Shown here in pieces: positions 18,174-26,140 of a stretch of 64,000 nucleotides of DNA. Source of the DNA: Brevibacillus fulvus (GTDB taxonomy: Bacteria; Bacillota; Bacilli; Brevibacillales; Brevibacillaceae). The stretch spans positions 1 through 64,000 of the forward strand of contig NZ_JAFBEB010000009.1 of the NCBI RefSeq assembly GCF_016908525.1. The letters run 5' to 3'. The position numbers were made by a program, and so were the translations under genes. How positions within the stretch are numbered: the stretch's first letter is position 1; each line of letters opens with the position of its first letter. The notes below the pieces were generated by a model. That model saw only the letters and a list, made by a program, of their open reading frames with translations, ran no database searches and was not told where the DNA came from.

Positions 18174-18569
18174 TTATTCTTCCACTTCATCTCCGTCTAT
18201 GTCCAACCGCACTTCCAAATGGTGACCATCCGGAGTTTCAAAATAAAGATTATAACTGCTCTCTCGTTCAATCGGACCACGATAGCAAATATTTTTGGCC
18301 TCCAGCTTATCCACCAAATAATCCAGCTCTGCCCGCGTTTCCACAGCAAAAGCGATATGGTCTACATAGCCAATGCCTTCGCGGCGTTCTTCGTTGGATG
18401 GATGAAGGCCGATTTTCGTGTAAGAGCCAATTTCAAAATAAACAGGCGCTCCGTCTGCCATATTTTCTGCAGGGATCGGTACTTCCAGAATCTCTTTAAA
18501 AAATTGAGCTACTTTCTGTACATCACGGCAGTTTAACGCGATGTGATGAACGCCCTTTAATTGAAACAT
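18174..18569 (-). CDS. VOC family protein (glyoxalase/methylmalonyl-CoA epimerase-like)
   Basis: A single vicinal-oxygen-chelate domain of 131 residues with two beta-alpha-beta-beta-beta modules. Metal ligands expected in the family are seen: His8 or His9 in GVHHIALN, Glu near 45 in YFEIGSY, His near 70 in YVDHIAFAV, and Glu near 118 in PDGHHLEVR. It is closest in style to short glyoxalase/bleomycin-resistance proteins; the substrate is unknown. The ATG follows GGGAGG. It lies 27 nt downstream of the zinc-ribbon gene and before a structured intergenic stretch. Confidence 0.82.
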   Translation of the reverse strand: MFQLKGVHHIALNCRDVQKVAQFFKEILEVPIPAENMADGAPVYFEIGSYTKIGLHPSNEERREGIGYVDHIAFAVETRAELDYLVDKLEAKNICYRGPIERESSYNLYFETPDGHHLEVRLDIDGDEVEE

Positions 18570-18596
18570 TTAAACAGCCTCCCAAGCGGAACTCTC

Positions 18597-19031
18597 TTAT
18601 GCACTATGCTGTGTCGTTTCTTTCCGTTTCTGATATGCCTTCAATCGCTCGCTCAGTCGTTTTAAACGGTTCATCAGCTCTTCTCGCCACATATCTTCTT
18701 TCAGTTCTTTAGCGACTACTAACAAGTCAAGCGATAGGTCGATTTGCTGTTTTAATACTTCCACAAATTGACCAGCTTCGTCAACCATGGCGCAGTTTTC
18801 AAAAAGATCTGGTATATTTTCAACACTGACGAAGTCGCGGAAATCGACTTCAAGTGCATTATCTCCTTGTGCATATTCTACAAGAATCTCGTATTCCCCT
18901 TCAATCGCAGGATGAACCTCAATTCGATCACAAGCGGGACAGAACAAAATCGGCACATTCAACACCAATGTTTTGTAATGGCGAACGTTCCCGATCGATC
19001 CGATCATTCCTGCTCCACAACAAAAGCCCAT
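18597..19031 (-). CDS. Zinc-ribbon (YgiT-like) protein of unknown function
   Basis: A 144-residue protein with a CC pair at 4-5 and CPAC at about 31-34, a plausible four-cysteine zinc knuckle as in YgiT-type small proteins. The centre is acidic (LVEYAQGDNALEVDFRDF) and the C-terminal half is a long charged helix ending KRKETTQHSA. The start ATG follows GGGGAGGG. No toxin gene is next to it, so a toxin-antitoxin role is not supported. It is probably cotranscribed with the VOC gene (27-nt gap). Confidence 0.65.
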   Translation of the reverse strand: MGFCCGAGMIGSIGNVRHYKTLVLNVPILFCPACDRIEVHPAIEGEYEILVEYAQGDNALEVDFRDFVSVENIPDLFENCAMVDEAGQFVEVLKQQIDLSLDLLVVAKELKEDMWREELMNRLKRLSERLKAYQKRKETTQHSA

Positions 19032-19121
19032 TTCTTTTCCCTCCCCATTATGCCCTCAGCTGTTTGTAAAATGTCAACATTCCGAAGAGTCGGGCACTTT
19101 TCGACAACAAGGCGCGGTGAA

Positions 19122-19175
19122 CAAAAATAACCCCCCACGGGGGGCACTTCCGCCCCGGCCGGCTTTCAGGCTATC
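19122..19175 (-). terminator. GC-rich hairpin cluster and terminator downstream of gcvH
   Basis: On the minus strand a GGGGC/GCCCC hairpin overlaps a CCCCCC/GGGGGG hairpin (19132-19145) followed by TTATTTTTG. The two helices share bases and exclude each other, as in an attenuator. The remaining 19176-19295 shows a TACAAT at about 19198-19203 but no clear promoter and no gene. Confidence 0.5.
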
Positions 19176-19295
19176 TCCACGCCAAGACATCTTCTCTTGA
19201 TTGTAGCGCAGATTCCTGTTTTGCACTAGTCAAAAAGTATTTCCATGTCAGTTTAATTTTCTCATGGGGAGGAGAAAGGCGGAAGAACTCCGGGC

Positions 19296-19676
19296 CTATT
19301 CCTTAACCATCGCTTCGTATTTGTCGGCATCGAGAAGTTTTTCCAACTCACTCGTATCAGAGATTTCCACCGCGATCATCCACGCCTTATCATAGGGCGA
19401 AGAGTTGACCAGTTCAGGGGCGTTCTCCAATTCTCCGTTGACCTCAACCACTTTTCCGCTAACCGGCGCGTACAGCTCGGATACGGTCTTGACCGATTCG
19501 ACACTGCCAAACGGTTCATCCTGTTGGATGGTCGTGCCGACTTCAGGCAATTCCACAAATACGATATCCCCCAGCTCATCTTGTGCAAAGGAAGTAATGC
19601 CAATATACGCCTTGTTGCCTTCAACCCGTACCCATTCGTGCTCTTCGCTGTACAGCAATTCTTTCGGATAACCCAT
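19296..19676 (-). CDS. gcvH: Glycine cleavage system H protein
   Basis: Lipoyl carrier that shuttles the aminomethyl group between the P, T and L proteins of the glycine cleavage system; in Firmicutes it also serves as the entry point for lipoyl relay. 126 residues. The lipoylated lysine is K63 in [16 protein letters not shown]. The start is the ATG at 19676 behind AGGAGG; the frame before it is leader. The gcvT/gcvP genes are not nearby, as in B. subtilis, where gcvH is also separate and sits next to yusI. Confidence 0.96.
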   Translation of the reverse strand: MGYPKELLYSEEHEWVRVEGNKAYIGITSFAQDELGDIVFVELPEVGTTIQQDEPFGSVESVKTVSELYAPVSGKVVEVNGELENAPELVNSSPYDKAWMIAVEISDTSELEKLLDADKYEAMVKE

Positions 19677-19907
19677 CTTGAACTTCCTCCTATCGATTAT
19701 CAAGCAAAAACACATTTGCGTATTATATTGGACATCGTGGCAAAGATTCCTCTTTCATCTGCAAAATTCAGCAAGCTGTTTTTTCAAGCTCTTGTCGGAT
19801 GCTGGCCAGTAAAGTTTCATTGCCGCCGCTGAGTCCATTCTTATGGCAAATTCTGCCTTTTATTCCTGCGGCCAAGCATGTTTTCCGCTGTTATGTACGC
19901 CAAAAAA

Positions 19908-20270
19908 TTACGGTTGCGCCCAGGTTGCGTCCCACTGCTCTTCGTTAAAACCGACTGTTACCTTTTTCCCGTCCGTCAGCAGCGGACGTTTGATCAATTT
20001 TCCGTTGGAGGCCAGCAGTTTCAGCATTTCCTCTTCGCTCATCCCCGGCAGACGCTCTTTCAAATTTAATTCTTTGTAAAACTGTCCGCTTGTATTAAAG
20101 AACTTTTTCAGCTCCAACCCGCTGTTTTTCCACATCTGGCGAAGTTCCTCCTGCGACGGGGGCGCATCGACAATGGGAATCGTCTCGAACGGAATTTCCT
20201 TGTGTTGCAGCCATTGCTTGGCTTTGCGGCAGGTGCCGCATTTATCGTAGAGATATGCCTTGATCGTCAT
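19908..20270 (-). CDS. yusI: ArsC/Spx family thioredoxin-fold protein YusI
   Basis: A 120-residue member of the arsenate reductase-like (ArsC/Spx/YffB) family. The active-site motif CGTC is at 11-14 (YDKCGTCRKAKQWL), followed by the family signatures PPSQEELRQMW, FNTSGQFYKELNL and ASNGKLIKRPLL, which supplies the cis-Pro and substrate-side Arg/Lys. Likely a redox protein rather than an arsenate reductase. The ATG follows AGGGAGGAG. The gcvH-yusI neighbourhood is the same as in B. subtilis. Confidence 0.9.
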   Translation of the reverse strand: MTIKAYLYDKCGTCRKAKQWLQHKEIPFETIPIVDAPPSQEELRQMWKNSGLELKKFFNTSGQFYKELNLKERLPGMSEEEMLKLLASNGKLIKRPLLTDGKKVTVGFNEEQWDATWAQP

Positions 20271-20282
20271 ACGTTCTCCTCC

Positions 20283-21083
20283 CTAAGCGGTTACCCGAAT
20301 TTGGTATCCCGCATGTTTTTTCGCGTGGAAGACCCCATTATCGAGGATTAAATACTGGGCCTTGACGCCAAGCAGTTTTCCTTCGATCGTTTCCAGCTTG
20401 TCCAACGACAAGGAAGTAATTTTGTCCAACGATTCGAGGATCGGATAAGTAATCTCGATCCACTCCTCCTCCCTGTATTGAAACGCTTTGAACGGTTCCG
20501 GAAAAAGCCCGTACACTTCTTCGCGCAGCGCCAGCAAATCCACTTCCCGCACATCGCCCTTCAGCATTTTCCGCCAGTTGGTCTTGTCCGGCATAAACTG
20601 GCTGAGATGGTACTCCAACTCTCCCGCCATTCGCCGGGTAGGAAGTTCGGCAATCGGAATCGCCCGAATCGCCCCCTGATCGACCCAGCGTTTCAATTCG
20701 TTATGTTTGCGGGTCAGTCCCACTTTGACATCGCTGGAAAGCGCCAGATAAACATAATGAGGAATCATGCAATGGGTCTCCCCAAAGCTGGAATCGCGAC
20801 AAGTACCTTGCTCAAAATGGCACTCATGCGGCTTGACGATGCATAAATCGTTAACCGGCAAAGTTGTAAAACAAGGGTAACAGTACCCGTTGTTAAAAGT
20901 TTTATTTGTTTTGCGACCGCATTCGATACAATTCTTTTGGCCAAGGTAGCTGATTGTTACCTGCTGACCCAACAGTTCATTCAAAGAAAGTTTGTCCTGT
21001 TCAATCTGCATATAGTAATCAACCGGCTGGTCTTTCCCCTGATATTGGTGGACAAGTCCGTGCAACAGTCCGTTAATTTGCAA
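20283..21083 (-). CDS. DUF2797 family protein with cysteine motif
   Basis: A 266-residue cytoplasmic protein of the DUF2797 family, function unknown. CIECGRKTNKTFNNGYCYPC near 56-75 gives a four-cysteine zinc site, and a second cluster CHFEQGTC follows. The middle part YVYLALSSDVKVGLTR resembles the GIY-YIG nuclease core (YVYLA and K-GLTR), which is known for this family from fold comparisons. The start is TTG (21081-21083), placed by GAAGGGGAG at 6-7 nt; no ATG fits. It is 12 nt upstream of yusI and probably cotranscribed. A TACAAT -10 lies at about 21116-21121. Confidence 0.82.
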   Translation of the reverse strand: MQINGLLHGLVHQYQGKDQPVDYYMQIEQDKLSLNELLGQQVTISYLGQKNCIECGRKTNKTFNNGYCYPCFTTLPVNDLCIVKPHECHFEQGTCRDSSFGETHCMIPHYVYLALSSDVKVGLTRKHNELKRWVDQGAIRAIPIAELPTRRMAGELEYHLSQFMPDKTNWRKMLKGDVREVDLLALREEVYGLFPEPFKAFQYREEEWIEITYPILESLDKITSLSLDKLETIEGKLLGVKAQYLILDNGVFHAKKHAGYQIRVTA

Positions 21084-21254
21084 TTTTGTCTCCCCTTCGA
21101 TTCGTTTTTTTTTATTGTAACATACGATCTCCTGTTCGGTAGACTGTTTTCATTTACCTAGCATCATTTCAAGGGATTCGGTGAAGATAAAACCATCCCA
21201 GCTTCACGGCAGCGGGATCTTTGCCAGTTTCTTGCACCGCAAAGGAGGGAATTT

Positions 21255-21947
21255 ATGCGATTGAAGCTGATCATGCTGTCCGTCTTGCTGCTGTGCGCGT
21301 TCGCAGTGTCGGCCAAACTGGCGATTGAGCCCGTTTACGAGCCCATTCACCGCATTGATACAAAAAAGAAGGTGGTTGCGCTCACTTTTGACGACGGACC
21401 CGATGCCAAGTATACCCCGCTGATTCTGGAGCTGCTGCACCGCAACAAAGTTCCGGCCACTTTTTTCGTGTTGGGTTCACAAGCGGAGAAATATCCCAAA
21501 GTGATGGACTGGATCAAAAAAGCCGGGCATGAAATCGGCAACCACGGTTACTACCACTACGACCTCCACAAACTGACGGAACAGGAAATTTACGACGAAA
21601 TTAAACGAGCGGAAAAGTCCATTTTAAAGACAACCGGTATTCTTCCCCAGTATTATCGTCCGCCGGGCGGAGTGATGACCCCGGACGTAATGAGTGCCGT
21701 GCAATCGTCCGGTTACGACATCATTCATTGGTCTGTTGATCCGCGCGACTGGTCGCTGAAACGAAGCGCCTCCGTGATTACCAACAGCGTAAAAGAAAAC
21801 TTGACAAGCGGGGATATTGTTCTGTTTCATGACGGAGGGCAAAATCAGCGGCAAACGTTGTCCGCGTTGCAAGGACTCATTACCGATTTGAAGAAAAAAG
21901 GCTATAAATTTGTCACCGTAAGTCAATTGCTTGATGCCGCCAGCTGA
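21255..21947 (+). CDS. Polysaccharide deacetylase (NodB domain)
   Basis: Exported metal-dependent deacetylase of peptidoglycan or chitin-like sugars (CE4). 230 residues. An N-terminal hydrophobic segment (3-20) acts as signal peptide or anchor. The NodB motifs are complete: TFDDGPD with D46 and D47, the metal histidines H97 and H101 in NHGYYHYD, RPPGG, and IVLFHDGG near the end. The ATG follows AAAGGAGG at 6 nt. It is a single plus-strand gene between minus-strand operons. It is closest to the PdaB/YlxY type of sporulation or wall deacetylase, but the exact paralogue cannot be fixed from sequence alone. Confidence 0.9.
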   Translation: MRLKLIMLSVLLLCAFAVSAKLAIEPVYEPIHRIDTKKKVVALTFDDGPDAKYTPLILELLHRNKVPATFFVLGSQAEKYPKVMDWIKKAGHEIGNHGYYHYDLHKLTEQEIYDEIKRAEKSILKTTGILPQYYRPPGGVMTPDVMSAVQSSGYDIIHWSVDPRDWSLKRSASVITNSVKENLTSGDIVLFHDGGQNQRQTLSALQGLITDLKKKGYKFVTVSQLLDAAS

Positions 21948-21954
21948 CATCCGG

Positions 21955-22000
21955 GAAGCAAAAAAATGCAGCCAGCTTCTCAAGAAGCACGGCTGCATCC
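21955..22000. terminator. Shared terminator between the deacetylase and glnQ-like genes
   Basis: ATGCAGCC (21966-21973) pairs with GGCTGCAT (21991-21998) around an inner GCTTCT/AGAAGC stem. On the minus strand a run of seven T follows, so it mainly ends the ABC ATPase gene; on the plus strand it can also stop the deacetylase transcript. Confidence 0.85.
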
Positions 22001-22020
22001 ATTTTGCACGACGGGGAAAG

Positions 22021-22749
22021 CTAGGCCAGCACTTTTCCCAAAAAGGCACGGAGCCGATCGTTTTTCGGATCGGTGAACAAATCCTCCGGCTTGCCTTCTT
22101 CCATGATAATTCCCTGGTCCATAAAGATCACCCGGTCTCCCACTTCCCGCGCAAAACCCATCTCATGGGTGACGACGATCATCGTCATCCCTTCTTTGGC
22201 CAGATCTTTCATGACATTGAGCACCTCGCCGACCAATTCCGGGTCAAGGGCAGATGTAGGCTCGTCGAACAGCATCACCTTCGGATTCATCGCCAAAGCG
22301 CGCGCGATTGCCACCCGCTGCATTTGTCCACCGGAGAGCCGGTCAGGATAAACATCGGCCTTGTCTTTCAGACCGACTTTTTCCAAGAGAGCCAGTCCAA
22401 TTTTTTTCGCTTCCTCGGGAGCCATTTTCCGTACCTTGATCGGAGCCAAGGTTACGTTTTCAAGCACGGTTTTATGAGGAAAGAGATTAAACCGCTGAAA
22501 AACCATTCCTACTTCTTCTCTGACTTTATTAATATCCGTCTTTGGATCGGTAATTTCTTTTCCATCGATCACGATGCGTCCGCTAGTCGCCTCTTCGAGT
22601 TGATTGAGACAGCGCAGAAAGGTGCTTTTCCCCGAACCGGACGGGCCGATAACACAAACCACTTCTTTTTCGGCGATCGTTGTCGTAATCCCTTTCAATA
22701 CTTCCAGTTTGCCATAGCTCTTATGCAGGTCTGTTACCTGGATAATCAT
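22021..22749 (-). CDS. Polar amino acid ABC transporter ATPase (GlnQ-like), orphan
   Basis: ATP-binding subunit of a polar amino-acid importer, 242 residues. Walker [10 protein letters not shown] near 34-42, [17 protein letters not shown]-loop region, signature LSGGQMQR, Walker [15 protein letters not shown] and H-loop VTHEMGFA are all intact. The sequence is of the GlnQ/ArtP/TcyN type. No permease or substrate-binding protein gene is next to it, so its partner must be encoded elsewhere. The ATG at 22749 follows GAGGGGGAG at 6 nt. Confidence 0.93.
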   Translation of the reverse strand: MIIQVTDLHKSYGKLEVLKGITTTIAEKEVVCVIGPSGSGKSTFLRCLNQLEEATSGRIVIDGKEITDPKTDINKVREEVGMVFQRFNLFPHKTVLENVTLAPIKVRKMAPEEAKKIGLALLEKVGLKDKADVYPDRLSGGQMQRVAIARALAMNPKVMLFDEPTSALDPELVGEVLNVMKDLAKEGMTMIVVTHEMGFAREVGDRVIFMDQGIIMEEGKPEDLFTDPKNDRLRAFLGKVLA

Positions 22750-22840
22750 TCATGCTCCCCCTCGTCAGATTTTTCTTTCTCTTTGTATAACTTTAATTAT
22801 ATGCCAGCCGGGCTGCTGGGGAAAAGTGTATAATTTTCCT

Positions 22841-24013
22841 TTACTGATTTAATTCGTGAGCGATCGCTTTTTCTCGGCGAAAAAAGAAGCTAAGCACCGC
22901 AAACAGCAAGATCATCATCCCCATCACCGGGAACATATACGACGGGGCACCTGTTTCCAAAATCAATCCATTAATGTTGGGCGCTACAATGCTGCCGATG
23001 CTGAAGTTGATCGAGGCGATAATTCCCGCAACAGGCACCATCCCCGCCGGCAATATATCTGCCGAAAAGGCAAGCCCCAACGAGTAGAAAGAACCGACAA
23101 CCGCACCGGCCAGCGCCAATAGCAGCATCATCAACCAGACATTGGCTTCCGCCAGCGGAAAGAGCGTAAATAAAGTGCCGCCGATCAGCGCGCATCCCGT
23201 CATCACCTTCTGTCGTCCCAGCTTGTCGCTCAAGATGCCCAACGGAATCTGCAGCATGATGCTGCCGACAACAAAAGCCGGAAGGATATAAGACACCATA
23301 TCGACAGAGATGCCGACACGCAGGGCATAAACCGGAAAACTGCCGTTTAGCGAGGCTTCCATAAATCCGTAAAGGAAGGCCGGGATCAGCGCCAGCCATC
23401 CCATGCGTATGACGCGAAGGTATCGATTCTCTTTGTTTGACGAAGGCTGCACTTGCAGCGGAAAGGCATTTTTCATCGTAAAAACAAGCAAAAAAGCGAT
23501 CATGTATAGCAAGCAAAGCGCCACGAAAGGCATCCATTTGCCAAATTGCAGCAAACTCAAGCCCAGGGGGCCAACACTAAACCCAATGCCGTATGCCAAG
23601 CCGTACAGCGAGATGTCCCGCCCCCGCCGCTCCGGTGCGGCGATCTGGGTCACCCACATTTGGCTGGCATAATGCATGCTGGAATCGCCAATGCCCATCA
23701 ATAGACGCATCATAAACCAGACTGTCAGACTGGAGAAAAACGGCAGAGCGACTGTGGCAACCATCAGCAGGCCCAGTCCGCAAATAATCGTTGAGCGGTA
23801 GCCAATCCGCCGCAGCGGAATCTCCAAAAAAGGAGAGACCAGAAAGACGCCGATATAAAGAGCCGCCGCATTAAAACCATTGGCCAGGGACGATACGCCC
23901 TGCTCCTCCAGCAAAATCGCCAACAACGGCAGCGTAAGCCCTTGATTCGCTCCTGCGATGGCAACGACGATAATCAAAATCCAAAATAAATGTCGTGAAG
24001 CATGCATTGCCAT
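22841..24013 (-). CDS. Major facilitator superfamily transporter
   Basis: A 12-helix MFS carrier of 390 residues in the plasma membrane. Loop 2-3 has a modified signature (EIPLRRIGYRST) and the second half has LGILSDKLGRQKVM. The family is that of YfkF/YcaD-like small-molecule or drug exporters; the substrate is unknown. The start is the ATG at 24013 behind AAAGGAG; an upstream ATG at 24031 has no ribosome binding site. It begins 48 nt after the exporter gene yheH on the same strand and may be read from the same transcript. Confidence 0.85.
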   Translation of the reverse strand: MAMHASRHLFWILIIVVAIAGANQGLTLPLLAILLEEQGVSSLANGFNAAALYIGVFLVSPFLEIPLRRIGYRSTIICGLGLLMVATVALPFFSSLTVWFMMRLLMGIGDSSMHYASQMWVTQIAAPERRGRDISLYGLAYGIGFSVGPLGLSLLQFGKWMPFVALCLLYMIAFLLVFTMKNAFPLQVQPSSNKENRYLRVIRMGWLALIPAFLYGFMEASLNGSFPVYALRVGISVDMVSYILPAFVVGSIMLQIPLGILSDKLGRQKVMTGCALIGGTLFTLFPLAEANVWLMMLLLALAGAVVGSFYSLGLAFSADILPAGMVPVAGIIASINFSIGSIVAPNINGLILETGAPSYMFPVMGMMILLFAVLSFFFRREKAIAHELNQ

Positions 24014-24061
24014 GAAGCTCCTTTCAAGCACCTTCTTGGTGTGTTTCTGTAATCGTGGCCA

Positions 24062-26140
24062 TCAGCCAACTTGAACTTTACCGGCTCCCAGCTGGAGCTG
24101 ATACATCTTTTGATAAATACCGCCCTGTTGCATCAATTCTTCGTGCGTTCCGCGTTCCGCAATTTCGCCGCGGGACAAAACAAGAATTTGGTCGGCATGC
24201 TGAATCGTGGACAGACGGTGCGCAATAATAAAAGTCGTCCGGCCGGCAGAAAGCACCCGCAACGCTTCCTGAATGGCCTGTTCCGTCTCACTGTCAATGC
24301 TTGCCGTCGCTTCATCCAGAATCAAGATCGCCGGATCATTGACCAGGGCGCGGGCGAAAGAGAGCAGTTGACGTTGCCCTGCCGACAAGGTAGCCCCTCG
24401 TTCCACGACAGGTTCCTCATACTGTCTCGGCAATTTGCTGATAAAGGCGTCTGCCTTGACCGCCTTGGCCGCTTCGATTACCTGTTGGTCGCTGACCTGT
24501 TGATTGTAAAGCCGAATATTGTAAGCGATGCTGCCGGTAAACAGAAACGGATCTTGCAGCACAAGCCCGAAATGTTCCCGCAGCGCTTGCGGATTCAATT
24601 CGCGCAAATCAACGCCATCGATCAGGATTCGTCCTTTGGTTGCCGGATAAAAACCAAGCAGCAAATTCATCAAGGAGCTTTTGCCGGAACCGGTATGGCC
24701 GACCAGCGCAATCGTTTGCCCCGGTTTCGCATGAAAGGATACATCATGCAATACGAATTGATCTTCAAGATAAGCAAAAGACACCCGCTCGAAAATCACT
24801 TCTCCCTTTGGACGCGGCAGCGGCGCAGCATAATCCGTTTCCCGCTCGTCCACGGGAGTATCCAGCACGGCAAAGACGCGCTGCGCAGAAATCGCCGCCT
24901 GCTGCAGCTGGGAAAATCGATTCATAATCATATTGACCGGTTCAAAAAATCGGCTCATATAATCGACAAATGCATATAACGCGCCAAGCGAAATACTATC
25001 GTCCAACGAGCGCGAGCCGAAGTACCAGATAATGATCGTTAGTGACACTTTCCAGATCAAATCCACGGCAGGACGAAGCATAAACGACTCCAGATTGGTT
25101 TCTTGCAAGCGCGCTTTGGCATAGTCGCGATTGATTTGGTTAAACTCTGCTTGCATATCCTTCTGCCGCCGAAATGCTTGCACAACCATCATGTTTTGAA
25201 TCATTTCATTCAGCGTTCCGTTCATTTCACTCAGTTTACCGCGAATCACTGTGTAAAAACGATTGCTGAATTTCTGGTAAATCGTCACCAACAGCAATAA
25301 CACCGGCAACAACAGACAGCACAAGACGGCCAATTGCGGCTGAAGAATGAACAGTGCAACCAGTATCCCGACCATATAGACGCCATTTTGCACAAACGTG
25401 GCCAGCACGCTGACATACAATTCGCGGATGGCCTCGGTATCGTTGGTGACGCGGGAGACGAGCTGTCCGACCGGCGTCTTGTCAAAGAAGGCGACGGACA
25501 GCTTTTGCAAGTGCGCAAACAAATCCATGCGCATTTGCTGGATGATCCGTTGCGCCGTTATTTGCAAACTCAAATATTGCATGTAGTTCAGGCCAGCCGA
25601 AAGCAGGACCAACACCCCGTAGCCTGCCAACAAGCCGGCGATTGGCCAGACGTCATTCTCGTAAAGCGTCTTTACCTCTTCGGGCAACAAATGAATTCCC
25701 TGCACCGTTTGAGCGCCGGCGGAGACAAGCACAGTTTCCCGTCCGGCTGCTTCGCTCACCGGCGAGATTGTGACACCCGCTTCTGTGGCAACAGGTTCTT
25801 CCAGCAAATAGTACGCCGTTCCTTCCGTCAATACTTGCGCTTTATGCGCCGTTCCCGGCGAGGGCGAAGCGACCTGGCCGAGCCAATCCTCCCGAACATA
25901 ATACTTGTCGGCCAACAAAATGCCAAGCGGTTCATCTTCCCTGGTCAAAGGCTGCTGGTCAAACGCGTACCAGTCCTGCTGAATGGCCAAAATGTGCTGG
26001 TCAATGATCGTTTTGGCGATAAACGGGCCGGACAAATCTGCGCTTGCTCCGACCAGAAGCAGCAGCAAGGCGAGCATGATGCGCTTGCGGAACGGCTTCG
26101 CATACTTGGCCAGCCGCCGCCAGACCCTTCCTTCCTTCAT
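24062..26140 (-). CDS. yheH: ABC exporter half-transporter, YheH-like (canonical ATP site)
   Basis: A 692-residue half-transporter: six transmembrane helices with a large extracytoplasmic insert of about 90 residues between helices 1 and 2 (about 55-165), then a nucleotide-binding domain. Walker A GHTGSGKSSLM, signature LSAGQRQ and Walker B ILILDEATASID with the catalytic Glu are present. Size and insert match B. subtilis YheH (about 673 residues), the partner of YheI in a heterodimeric drug-type exporter. The start overlaps the yheI stop by 4 nt (ATGA). Confidence 0.9.
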   Translation of the reverse strand: MKEGRVWRRLAKYAKPFRKRIMLALLLLLVGASADLSGPFIAKTIIDQHILAIQQDWYAFDQQPLTREDEPLGILLADKYYVREDWLGQVASPSPGTAHKAQVLTEGTAYYLLEEPVATEAGVTISPVSEAAGRETVLVSAGAQTVQGIHLLPEEVKTLYENDVWPIAGLLAGYGVLVLLSAGLNYMQYLSLQITAQRIIQQMRMDLFAHLQKLSVAFFDKTPVGQLVSRVTNDTEAIRELYVSVLATFVQNGVYMVGILVALFILQPQLAVLCCLLLPVLLLLVTIYQKFSNRFYTVIRGKLSEMNGTLNEMIQNMMVVQAFRRQKDMQAEFNQINRDYAKARLQETNLESFMLRPAVDLIWKVSLTIIIWYFGSRSLDDSISLGALYAFVDYMSRFFEPVNMIMNRFSQLQQAAISAQRVFAVLDTPVDERETDYAAPLPRPKGEVIFERVSFAYLEDQFVLHDVSFHAKPGQTIALVGHTGSGKSSLMNLLLGFYPATKGRILIDGVDLRELNPQALREHFGLVLQDPFLFTGSIAYNIRLYNQQVSDQQVIEAAKAVKADAFISKLPRQYEEPVVERGATLSAGQRQLLSFARALVNDPAILILDEATASIDSETEQAIQEALRVLSAGRTTFIIAHRLSTIQHADQILVLSRGEIAERGTHEELMQQGGIYQKMYQLQLGAGKVQVG

